Under the pieces are notes generated by a model. It had not been told where the DNA came from, made no database searches, and saw only the letters and a list, made by a program, of their open reading frames with translations. From contig JAICHS010000031.1 of NCBI GenBank assembly GCA_025924775.1, positions 1 through 15,713 of the forward strand: 15,713 nt of DNA. Direction: 5' to 3'. Every line of letters begins with the position of its first letter. Positions within the stretch are counted from its first letter, which is position 1. The stretch is from Rhodanobacteraceae bacterium. GTDB taxonomy: Bacteria; Pseudomonadota; Gammaproteobacteria; Xanthomonadales; Rhodanobacteraceae. Below, piece by piece: positions 1 through 6,855 of this stretch. The position numbers and the translations under genes were made by a program.

Positions 1-35
1 CAGCCCTTCGCGGTGCCACACCTTCCACGCACGCC

Positions 36-1283
36 ATGTTGCGCATGCTCAGACCCGTTGCCTCGCTGTTGACTGGCACCGCGCTGCTGCTGGTCGGCGT
101 CGGACTGCTCAATACCTTGATCCCGCTGCGCGGGTTGGCCGCGGATTATTCCGGCACGCTGCTGGGTGGCCTCACTTCGGCGTACTACGCGGGCTATTTC
201 GTCGGCACCTTTGCGATGCCGCCGCTGGTGCGGCGCATCGGCCACATCCGTGCATTCGCGTTTTGCGCCGCGTGCACCGCCTGCGTGGTGCTGCTGCACG
301 CGCTCGGCAGCAATCCGGTCGTCTGGTTGCTGCTGCGCCTGCTGACGGGCATCACGCTGGTCGGGCTGTACGCGATCATTGAAAGCTGGTTGAACACCCA
401 ATCGGATACCGGCACGCGCGGCACCGTGTTCGCCACCTACATGGTGGTGAACCTGTGCGCGCTCGCGCTCGGGCAGCAACTGCTGCGGATCGACGACCAG
501 GCGTTCGTGCTGTTCACGGTGGTGGCACTGGCGGTGTGCGCGGCGACGCTGCCGGTCCTGCTGACGCGTCAGGCGCAGCCACAACCGCAGGCAACCCCGA
601 AACTGCAGCTCGGCCTGCTGTTCAAGGCCGCGCCCACCGCCGGCGCGGGTGCGCTGCTATCGGGCCTTGCGATGGGCGCTTTCTGGGGCCTGCTGCCGGT
701 GTACGCGCATCGGGTCGGCTTCGACACCACGACGGTCGGCACCTACATGAGCGCCGCGATCCTCGGCGGGGCGGCCCTGCAATGGCCGATCGGCCGCTTG
801 TCCGACCACCGCGACCGCCGGATAGTGCTGGCCGGGGTCGCCGCCGCCACCACGTTGATCGCGCTGGCGGCACTGGCCGTGGGCGGGCGCGAATGGCCGG
901 CGCTGGCGCTGGTATTCCTGTTCGGCGGCATGGCCTTCGCGGTGTACCCGGTGGTGGTCGCGCACCTGGTCGAACACGTCACGACCGAAAACCTGCTGGC
1001 CGCCAGCAGCAGCGTGTTGCTGGTGTACGGCGTCGGCTCCGCACTGGGTCCGTTGGCTGCCGGCGCCTTGATGTCGGCAACCGGCGCGTGGGCACTCTTC
1101 GCGTGGTTCGCCGGTATCCACGCCCTGCTCGCGGGCTATGCGCTGTACCGCTGCGGCGTCCTGCAGCGGCAGCCCGTGCGCGAACGCAAGTTCCGCCCGA
1201 TGGTGCGCACCACGCCTGCCGCGATGCGCCTGTTGCGCGCGCGCACCGTGCCGCGCGAAGACGGCCAGCCGGGACCGGCTTGA
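36..1283 (+). CDS. MFS transporter, YcaD-like
   Basis: A 415-residue major facilitator superfamily protein with about twelve hydrophobic segments, expected in the inner membrane. The pattern resembles E. coli YcaD: an N-terminal helix ending in LLNTLIPL, RLLTGI near residue 105, ALGQQLL near 145, and the second-half motif QWPIGRLSDHRDRR near residue 250, the repeat of the MFS loop 2-3 signature. A basic tail of about 45 residues follows the last helix. The substrate cannot be told; the YcaD group is poorly characterised. The ATG at 36 lines up with the YcaD N-terminus, but no clear ribosome binding site precedes it, ATG 45 is an alternative, and the frame is open to the left edge, so the start is uncertain. 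It converges on the next gene. Confidence 0.85.
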   Translation: MLRMLRPVASLLTGTALLLVGVGLLNTLIPLRGLAADYSGTLLGGLTSAYYAGYFVGTFAMPPLVRRIGHIRAFAFCAACTACVVLLHALGSNPVVWLLLRLLTGITLVGLYAIIESWLNTQSDTGTRGTVFATYMVVNLCALALGQQLLRIDDQAFVLFTVVALAVCAATLPVLLTRQAQPQPQATPKLQLGLLFKAAPTAGAGALLSGLAMGAFWGLLPVYAHRVGFDTTTVGTYMSAAILGGAALQWPIGRLSDHRDRRIVLAGVAAATTLIALAALAVGGREWPALALVFLFGGMAFAVYPVVVAHLVEHVTTENLLAASSSVLLVYGVGSALGPLAAGALMSATGAWALFAWFAGIHALLAGYALYRCGVLQRQPVRERKFRPMVRTTPAAMRLLRARTVPREDGQPGPA

Positions 1284-1334
1284 TCCGCTGACGCGGCCCC
1301 GGGCGGACCGCCGATCCGGCAGTCACGCACCACC

Positions 1335-1361
1335 ACCGCCGTAACGGCGTTGCGGTTTTTT
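1335..1361 (+). terminator. probable intrinsic terminator of the MFS gene
   Basis: A GC-rich hairpin can form from ACCGC (1335-1339) with GCGGT (1352-1356), or from CGCCG (1337-1341) with CGGCG (1345-1349). A run of six T follows at 1356-1361. It lies about 50 nt after the transporter stop. The T run also contains the stop codon of the convergent gene. The stem is short, so efficiency is uncertain. Confidence 0.5.
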
Positions 1362-1818
1362 ATCGCGGTGCGTCGGGAAAACCGGGGTCGTCGAACTGCC
1401 GCGCGTATTGCTGGAGCGCTTCGCGCATCCCGGCGACGGCGTCGCGCCGCGCCGGATTGGCCTTGAGGGCACTGGCGTCGCGCAGCAGCGGTCCGATGAT
1501 CAGGTGCAGCGCGGCGTCCGCGTCCGGCGGCAGTTTGCAATTGACGATGATGGTATTGACGTTGCCGGTGACCTGGTCGGCCAGCCGCGTCGTCTGCTGC
1601 GGTGACGCCTGGTCGCCCTGCCCTCGTTCAAGCGTCGCGACCGCGCCATGGATTTCACGCATCTGCTGACGCAGGGTGGCGTCGGTGACGTAACGTTGCG
1701 CCGGTGTGGCGCTCGCAGCCGCCGCCGACGTGGGATGCGCGTGCTGCTGCGCCGACGCGGGTGCGGCGGTCGCCCCCAGCAGGGTAACCAGGCCCAGCGC
1801 AAGGAAAACGGGACGCAT
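1360..1818 (-). CDS. small exported protein of unknown function (NCKLPP motif)
   Basis: A 152-residue protein with a clear Sec signal peptide: a hydrophobic core at residues 4-20 and a probable AxA cleavage site after ASA at 21-23. The mature part starts with a His/Ala-rich stretch and is then mostly predicted helix. It carries NCKLPPDADAALH at residues 93-105, with the only cysteine at 94, and ends in a YARQFDDPGF stretch. I recall a similar motif and ending in small uncharacterised periplasmic proteins of Proteobacteria, some labelled 'DnrO'; the function is unknown. The start is well supported: AGGAGA lies about 6 nt before the ATG. It is downstream of clpB on the same strand, 182 nt away, so it may be a separate unit. 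Confidence 0.75.
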   Translation of the reverse strand: MRPVFLALGLVTLLGATAAPASAQQHAHPTSAAAASATPAQRYVTDATLRQQMREIHGAVATLERGQGDQASPQQTTRLADQVTGNVNTIIVNCKLPPDADAALHLIIGPLLRDASALKANPARRDAVAGMREALQQYARQFDDPGFPDAPR

Positions 1819-2000
1819 GGCGTGTCTCCTGAATGTCGCTCGATGATTGACCGGGAGTATCCCCGTGCCCGCAGCGGCGCCAGTTGACCTGCATCACCCG
1901 CCCCGCACGGACGAACCCGTCCGCCCGCACGCAATGCGCGCGCGTTCGCCGCGGTCCGCCCGTGTAGCACCAGGCGGAACCGGGCAATCGGCCGCGACGC

Positions 2001-4598
2001 TCAATGCTTGCGAAACGTGAGCTTGCCGCCGGCGGCATCCACCTCGATGGTGTCGCCGCCAACGAACTCGCCGGCCAGGATTTTCTGTGCCAGCGGATTT
2101 TCCAATTGCGTCTGGATCGCACGCTTCAGCGGGCGCGCGCCGTACACCGGATCGAAGCCGACGTTGCCCAGCAGCATCAACGCGCCATCGGAAATCCGGA
2201 TGTCGATCTGGCGTTCCTGCAGGCGCTTGGCCAGGTAGTGGGTCTGCAGCCGCGCGATTTCGCGGATCTGCGACTTGTCGAGCGGATGGAACACCACGAT
2301 TTCGTCGAGGCGGTTGATGAACTCGGGCCGGAAATGCGCCTGCACCACGCCCATCACCGCGGCCTTCATCTGGGTATAGGCCTCGGGCGAGTCCTCGTCG
2401 ATGCCGCTGGTGGCGATTTCCTGGATCTGCTGCGAGCCGAGGTTCGAGGTCATCACGATCACGGTGTTGCGAAAATCCACCGTGCGGCCCTGGCCGTCGG
2501 TCAGGCGCCCGTCGTCCAGCACCTGCAGCAGGATGTTGAAGACATCCGGGTGCGCCTTCTCCACTTCGTCCAGCAGGATCACGCAGTACGGCCGGCGGCG
2601 CACGGCTTCGGTGAGATAGCCGCCCTCTTCGTAACCGACGTAGCCGGGCGGTGCGCCGATCAGGCGCGCGACCGAGTGCTTTTCCATGAACTCGGACATG
2701 TCGATGCGGATCATGGCCTCGGTGGTGTCGAACAGGAAACTGGCGAGCGCCTTGCACAACTCGGTCTTGCCGACGCCGGTGGGGCCGAGAAACAGGAACG
2801 AGCCGTACGGACGATTGGGATCGGACAAGCCCGCGCGCGCGCGCCGGATGGCATCCGATACCGCCGTGACGGCTTCGTTCTGCCCGATCACGTTCTGGTG
2901 CAGCGCGTCTTCCATGTGCAGCAGCTTCTCGCGCTCGCCCTCCAGCATCTTCGACACCGGAATGCCGGTCCAGCGCGACACGACTTCCGCGATTTCCTCG
3001 GCGGTCACCTTGTCCTTGACCAGCTTGAATTCGCGCTGCTCCGCGTCCTGCGCGGCCGCCAGCTGCTTTTCCAGCGCGGGCAGCTGGCCGTACTGGATTT
3101 CGCTCATGCGCGCGTAATCCTGGCGGCGTTGCGCGGCTTCCAGCTCGTGGTGCGCCTTGTCGATCTGATCCTTGATGCTGGCATCGCCTTGCAGCGCGGC
3201 CTTTTCCGATTTCCACACCTCGTTCAAGTCGGAAAATTCGCGCTCGAGTTTTTCGACGTCACCCTCGAGGTCGGCCAGGCGCTTCTTTGACTCCGCGTCC
3301 TTTTCCTTCTTCAGCATCTCGCGCTGGATCTTCAACTGGATCAACCGCCGCTCGATGCGGTCGAGATCCTCGGGTTTCGAGTCGATCTCCATGCGGATGC
3401 GGCTAGCCGCCTCGTCCATCAGATCGATGGCCTTGTCGGGCAACTGGCGGTCGGCGATGTAGCGGTTGGACAGCGTCGCCGCCGCGACGATCGCAGGATC
3501 GGTGATCTCCACGCCGTGGTGCACGGCGTATTTTTCCTTGAGCCCGCGCAGGATCGCGATGGTGTCCTCGACGGAAGGCTCGCCCACGAACACTTTCTGG
3601 AAGCGCCGCTCGAGCGCGGCGTCCTTCTCGAGGTACTTGCGGTATTCGTCCAGCGTGGTGGCGCCGATGCAGTGCAGCTCGCCGCGCGCCAGCGCCGGTT
3701 TCAGCATGTTGCCGGCATCCATCGCGCCTTCGGCCTTGCCCGCGCCGACCATCGTGTGCAACTCGTCGATGAACAGGATGACCTGGCCTTCCTGCTTGGA
3801 CAGATCGTTCAACACGCCCTTCAGGCGCTCCTCGAATTCGCCGCGAAACTTCGCCCCCGCGATCAGCGCGCCCATGTCCAGCGCCAGCAGGCGCTTGTTC
3901 TTCAGGCCTTCCGGCACCTCGCCCTTGACGATGCGCTGCGCCAGGCCTTCGACGATCGCGGTCTTGCCCACGCCCGGTTCGCCGATCAGCACGGGGTTGT
4001 TCTTGGTGCGACGCGAAAGCACCTGGATGACGCGCCGGATTTCCTCGTCGCGGCCGATCACCGGATCGAGCTTGCCGGTCTCGGCACGCGCGGTCATGTC
4101 CAGCGTGTACTTCTCCAGCGCCTGGCGCTGGTCTTCGGCGCCTTCGCTTTGCACCTTTTCGCCGCCGCGCAGCTTGTCGATCGCGGCCTCGAGGTTCTGC
4201 TTGTTGGCGCCCGCGGCCTTGAGCGCGCGCCCGATGTCGCCCTTGTCCTCGACGCAGGCCAGCACGAACAATTCGGACGCGATGAACGCATCGCCGCGCT
4301 GCTGCGCCAGCTTGTCGGTGATGTTGAGTAGCCGCGTCAGCTCGTTCGAGACGTTGATGTTGCCTTCCTGGCCCTTGACGCTCGGCAGCTGATCCAGCAT
4401 TTCGCCCACGCGTTGGCGCAGCAGCGGCACGTTGACGCCGGCCTGCGCCAGCATCGGCGTGGTCGAACCACCCTGCTGGTCCAGCAAGGCTTCCAGCACG
4501 TGCGCGGGTTCCAGCATGTTGTGGTCGCGGCCCACCGCCAGCGACTGCGCATCGGCGAGCGCCTGCTGGAAGCGCGAAGTCAGTTTGTCCATTCTCAC
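2001..4598 (-). CDS. clpB: ATP-dependent disaggregase ClpB
   Basis: An 865-residue Hsp104/ClpB AAA+ chaperone, full length for the family. With DnaK/DnaJ/GrpE it extracts and refolds aggregated proteins in the cytoplasm. Visible parts are the N-terminal Clp repeat domain (about 1-150), Walker A GEPGVGKT at 206-213, Walker B ILFIDE at 274-279, pore loop KFRG at 250-253, the coiled-coil middle domain at roughly 405-530, second Walker A GPTGVGKT at 605-612, pore loop GYVGYEEGG at 652-660, Walker B VILLDE at 673-678, and the C-terminal small domain. The start used is GTG 4598, eight nt after a GAGG; ATG 4592 (MDKLTSRFQ) is the alternative, with spacing of 14 nt. A sigma-32-like promoter lies just upstream. 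It is no longer next to rluD-pgeF, its usual partners in E. coli. Confidence 0.98.
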   Translation of the reverse strand: MRMDKLTSRFQQALADAQSLAVGRDHNMLEPAHVLEALLDQQGGSTTPMLAQAGVNVPLLRQRVGEMLDQLPSVKGQEGNINVSNELTRLLNITDKLAQQRGDAFIASELFVLACVEDKGDIGRALKAAGANKQNLEAAIDKLRGGEKVQSEGAEDQRQALEKYTLDMTARAETGKLDPVIGRDEEIRRVIQVLSRRTKNNPVLIGEPGVGKTAIVEGLAQRIVKGEVPEGLKNKRLLALDMGALIAGAKFRGEFEERLKGVLNDLSKQEGQVILFIDELHTMVGAGKAEGAMDAGNMLKPALARGELHCIGATTLDEYRKYLEKDAALERRFQKVFVGEPSVEDTIAILRGLKEKYAVHHGVEITDPAIVAAATLSNRYIADRQLPDKAIDLMDEAASRIRMEIDSKPEDLDRIERRLIQLKIQREMLKKEKDAESKKRLADLEGDVEKLEREFSDLNEVWKSEKAALQGDASIKDQIDKAHHELEAAQRRQDYARMSEIQYGQLPALEKQLAAAQDAEQREFKLVKDKVTAEEIAEVVSRWTGIPVSKMLEGEREKLLHMEDALHQNVIGQNEAVTAVSDAIRRARAGLSDPNRPYGSFLFLGPTGVGKTELCKALASFLFDTTEAMIRIDMSEFMEKHSVARLIGAPPGYVGYEEGGYLTEAVRRRPYCVILLDEVEKAHPDVFNILLQVLDDGRLTDGQGRTVDFRNTVIVMTSNLGSQQIQEIATSGIDEDSPEAYTQMKAAVMGVVQAHFRPEFINRLDEIVVFHPLDKSQIREIARLQTHYLAKRLQERQIDIRISDGALMLLGNVGFDPVYGARPLKRAIQTQLENPLAQKILAGEFVGGDTIEVDAAGGKLTFRKH

Positions 4599-4640
4599 GG
4601 AGGCATCCTCGCAAGCGGCGGTGTGCCGCCAACCGCTAGA

Positions 4641-4668
4641 ACATAGGGCCGCGGCCGGGGCGGTTCAA
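4641..4668 (-). promoter_or_regulatory. sigma-32-like heat-shock promoter of clpB
   Basis: Reading on the minus strand, GTTGAA (TTGAA at 4668-4664) resembles the sigma-32 -35 element CTTGAAA. After a 15-nt spacer, CCCTATGT (4648-4641) matches six of eight positions of the -10 element CCCCATNT. This predicts a start near 4635 and a leader of about 35-40 nt before the GTG at 4598. ClpB is a classic sigma-32 target. The -35 lies in a perfect inverted repeat, GGCGGTT-N-AACCGCC, at 4659-4673. Confidence 0.65.
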
Positions 4669-4694
4669 CCGCCTCGCGCCGCCGCATCCACGTC

Positions 4695-4700
4695 TAGAAT
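4695..4700 (+). promoter_or_regulatory. possible -10 element for plsC
   Basis: TAGAAT matches the sigma-70 -10 consensus at five of six positions and lies 37 nt before the acyltransferase start in the 138-nt divergent gap. No good -35 is found at the usual spacing, so this is tentative. Confidence 0.3.
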
Positions 4701-4736
4701 TGCGCGCTGGGCAAGTGCCTCGGGAGCGGTCGGAGC

Positions 4737-5486
4737 ATGGGAGTCTGGAAGTCCGGTGCGTGGGGCTGGCGCGCGTGGAACGGCGTGCAACTGGTTTACA
4801 CCATCGCCTGGACAGCCGGGTGCATCACACTGGCGCTGCTGGTGCTGCTGCTGACCGGCGGCCGGCGCGGCTTGCCCTTGCGGATGGCGGCGCGGCTGTG
4901 GGCACCTGGACTGCTGTTCGGCGCGGGCGCGCGGCTGCGGGTGGAAGGTCTGGAACGCGTGGACTTTGCCAAGCCGCACGTGTTCGTCGCCAACCATCAA
5001 TCCATCATCGACGTCTGCGCGCTGTTCCGCGCGCTGCCCGTGCCGATCCGGTTCGTGATCAAACAGGAACTGGGCAAGGTGCCTTTCATCGGCTGGTACG
5101 CGCGTGCGATGGGCATGCTGTTCATCGAACGCGGCCGCGCGCGCGAGGCCGCCGCGCGCCTGCAAGGCGTCGTGGCACTGGTGCGCAACGGCGACAGCCT
5201 GTGCGCGTTTCCGGAAGGCACCCGCAGCCGCGACGGCACGGTCGGGCCGTTCAAGGGTGGGGCGTTCCAGGTCGCGCTGGCGGCCAGGGTGCCGGTGGTA
5301 CCGATCGCCATCCAAGGTTCCGGCACGGTGTTGCCAGCGTCCGGCTTTCGCGTGCGCCCCGGCACCATCCACGTGCGCATCGGCGCCCCGATTCCGACCG
5401 CCGGTCTCGACGCCGGCGATCGCCACGCACTGGCGCTGCGCGCGCAGGGGGCGGTGGCGGCCATGCTCGACGCGGCTCAACCCTGA
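4737..5486 (+). CDS. plsC: 1-acyl-sn-glycerol-3-phosphate acyltransferase
   Basis: A 249-residue lysophospholipid acyltransferase. This family transfers an acyl chain to the sn-2 position of lysophosphatidate, giving phosphatidate for membrane phospholipids, at the inner membrane. The catalytic HX4D block is NHQSIID at residues 86-92 (His87, Asp92). The second block FPEGTRSRDG at 158-167 binds the glycerol phosphate, and VPVVPIAIQGS follows near 185-195. An N-terminal membrane segment spans roughly residues 17-40. ATG 4737 is preceded by GGGAG with a 10-nt gap. It is divergent from clpB and converges on tesA with only 21 nt between stops. Other acyltransferases share these motifs, so exact substrate choice is inferred. 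Confidence 0.92.
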   Translation: MGVWKSGAWGWRAWNGVQLVYTIAWTAGCITLALLVLLLTGGRRGLPLRMAARLWAPGLLFGAGARLRVEGLERVDFAKPHVFVANHQSIIDVCALFRALPVPIRFVIKQELGKVPFIGWYARAMGMLFIERGRAREAAARLQGVVALVRNGDSLCAFPEGTRSRDGTVGPFKGGAFQVALAARVPVVPIAIQGSGTVLPASGFRVRPGTIHVRIGAPIPTAGLDAGDRHALALRAQGAVAAMLDAAQP

Positions 5487-5507
5487 GCGCGGGCGCGAGC
5501 CTCGGAC

Positions 5508-6182
5508 TCACGCGGGCGTCGCTGGCCGCACTTTCGGCGCGGCTCCCAGCATCGGCGCCAAGGCCGGCCAGATGTTGCCGACCACACGCGCCTGGGCCGC
5601 GGCCGTCGGATGCAGGCCATCGGGTTGCATCAGGGTCGGGTCCAGCGCGATGCCCTGCAGCAGAAACGGCACCAGCCCGGTGCGCTGGCTGCGCGCAAGG
5701 TCGGCGTAGATCGCGCGCAGGCCATCGCGGTATTGGGGCCCGTAATTCACCGGCAGCTCGATGCCCAGCAGCAGTACCTTGGCGTCAGCGGCGTGGCACT
5801 GCGCAACCAGCGCCGCAAGATTGCTGCGGATCTCGGTCAAGGGCAGCCCGCGCAGGCCGTCATTGGCACCCAGTTCCAGAATCACCACCTGCGGCCGGTA
5901 TTGCTTCAGCAGGCCGGGCAGGCGCGTGCGCCCGGACGCCGTCGTTTCGCCGCTGATGCTGGCATTGACCAGCCGGTACGGTGGACGCATATCGGCCAGG
6001 CGCTTTTTCAGCAACGCGGGCCAGCTTGCCTGCAATTCGATATTGTGGGCGGCAGACAGCGAATCCCCCAACAGCAACACCGTGCGTGGCGTCGCGGCCG
6101 CGGCAGGCCACGGCGACAGCAGCAACACGAGGCACAGCAAAATGGATGACGGCAGGATGCAGGCTGGCAACCGGACAAGCAT
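5508..6182 (-). CDS. tesA: periplasmic GDSL esterase / thioesterase I, TesA-like
   Basis: A 224-residue SGNH hydrolase like E. coli TesA (thioesterase I / protease I / lysophospholipase L1), hydrolysing acyl esters and thioesters in the periplasm. Block I is GDSLS at 39-43 (nucleophile Ser41), block II has NASISGET (Gly78), block III is GAND at 105-108, and block V is DGLHP at 188-192 (Asp188, His191), so the catalytic set is complete. The chosen ATG 6182 puts a hydrophobic signal peptide, ending near PAAAA (26-30), at the N-terminus; GGAAA lies about 9 nt upstream. The frame is open further upstream, but that part would bury the signal peptide and runs antisense to ybbA. It is head to head with ybbA-ybbP, as in E. 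coli. Confidence 0.9.
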   Translation of the reverse strand: MLVRLPACILPSSILLCLVLLLSPWPAAAATPRTVLLLGDSLSAAHNIELQASWPALLKKRLADMRPPYRLVNASISGETTASGRTRLPGLLKQYRPQVVILELGANDGLRGLPLTEIRSNLAALVAQCHAADAKVLLLGIELPVNYGPQYRDGLRAIYADLARSQRTGLVPFLLQGIALDPTLMQPDGLHPTAAAQARVVGNIWPALAPMLGAAPKVRPATPA

Positions 6183-6855
6183 GGCGCTGGTTTCCGCAAG
6201 TGGAGTGGGCAAGCACGTCGCGGGGCCGACGGGCCGCCTGGACATTCTTGACGATGTCAGCCTGGAAGTGAACGTCGGGGAAACCGTCGCGATCACGGGC
6301 GCGTCCGGCTCGGGCAAGACCACCCTGCTCGGCCTGCTGGCGGGCCTGGACCTGCCCAGCCGCGGCAGCGTGCGGCTGGATGGCCACGCGCTGGAGGCGC
6401 TGGACGAGGAAGCGCGCGCGCGCCTGCGCCTGAGACTGGTCGGGTTCGTGTTCCAGTCGTTCCACCTCCTGCCGGCGCTGACCGCGGAAGAAAACGTGCT
6501 GCTGCCGCTGGAACTCGACGGCGCGCCGGACGCCCTGGCGCGCGTGCGCGCCGCACTGGCTTCCGTCGGCCTGCGCGAACGCGGTGCGCACTACCCGTAC
6601 CAACTGTCCGGTGGGGAACAACAACGCGTGGCGATCGCGCGCGCCTTCGTACACGACCCCCGCATCCTGTTCGCGGACGAACCGACGGGCAACCTCGACC
6701 ACACCAGCCGCGACGGCATCGCGGACCTGCTGTTTTCGCTCAATCGCGAACACCACACCACGCTGGTGCTGGTGACCCACGACCCGGCACTGGCGGCGCG
6801 TTGCGCGCGCGTGCACGAACTGGTCGACGGCCGCCTGCGGGTGCACGCGGCATGA
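6142..6855 (+). CDS. ybbA: ABC transporter ATP-binding protein, YbbA-like
   Basis: A LolD/MacB-type ABC ATPase of about 237 residues, very like E. coli YbbA (for example LLFSLNREHHTTLVLVTHD near the end). Walker A is GASGSGKT at 53-60, the Q-loop region is VGFVFQSF, the signature is LSGGEQQ at about 155-161, Walker B is ILFADE at 175-180, and the switch histidine is His213. It energises the YbbP permease, whose ATG overlaps its stop (ATGA). Start choice: ATG 6142 has GAGG nine nt upstream; ATG 6181 fits the usual family N-terminus better but has only a weak GGA. With 6142 it overlaps tesA antisense by 41 nt; with 6181 by 2 nt. The physiological substrate of YbbAP is not settled. Confidence 0.9.
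   Translation: MDDGRMQAGNRTSMALVSASGVGKHVAGPTGRLDILDDVSLEVNVGETVAITGASGSGKTTLLGLLAGLDLPSRGSVRLDGHALEALDEEARARLRLRLVGFVFQSFHLLPALTAEENVLLPLELDGAPDALARVRAALASVGLRERGAHYPYQLSGGEQQRVAIARAFVHDPRILFADEPTGNLDHTSRDGIADLLFSLNREHHTTLVLVTHDPALAARCARVHELVDGRLRVHAA

Noticed and set aside
1908..1923. CGGACG-AACC-CGTCCG hairpin after clpB as a terminator
   Set aside because: Only six base pairs and no T run on either strand; common by chance at this GC content.
1894..3216. 440-residue open frame antisense-shifted within clpB, and similar long frames at 2004-3290 (+), 3403-4632 (-) and 3466-4392 (+)
   Set aside because: Arg/Ala/Gly/Pro-rich or low-complexity translations fully inside clpB, which has every family motif; typical GC-rich shadow frames.
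6183..6323. 47-residue N-terminal extension of the TesA-like esterase
   Set aside because: It would put the signal peptide internally and is antisense to the conserved Walker A region of ybbA.
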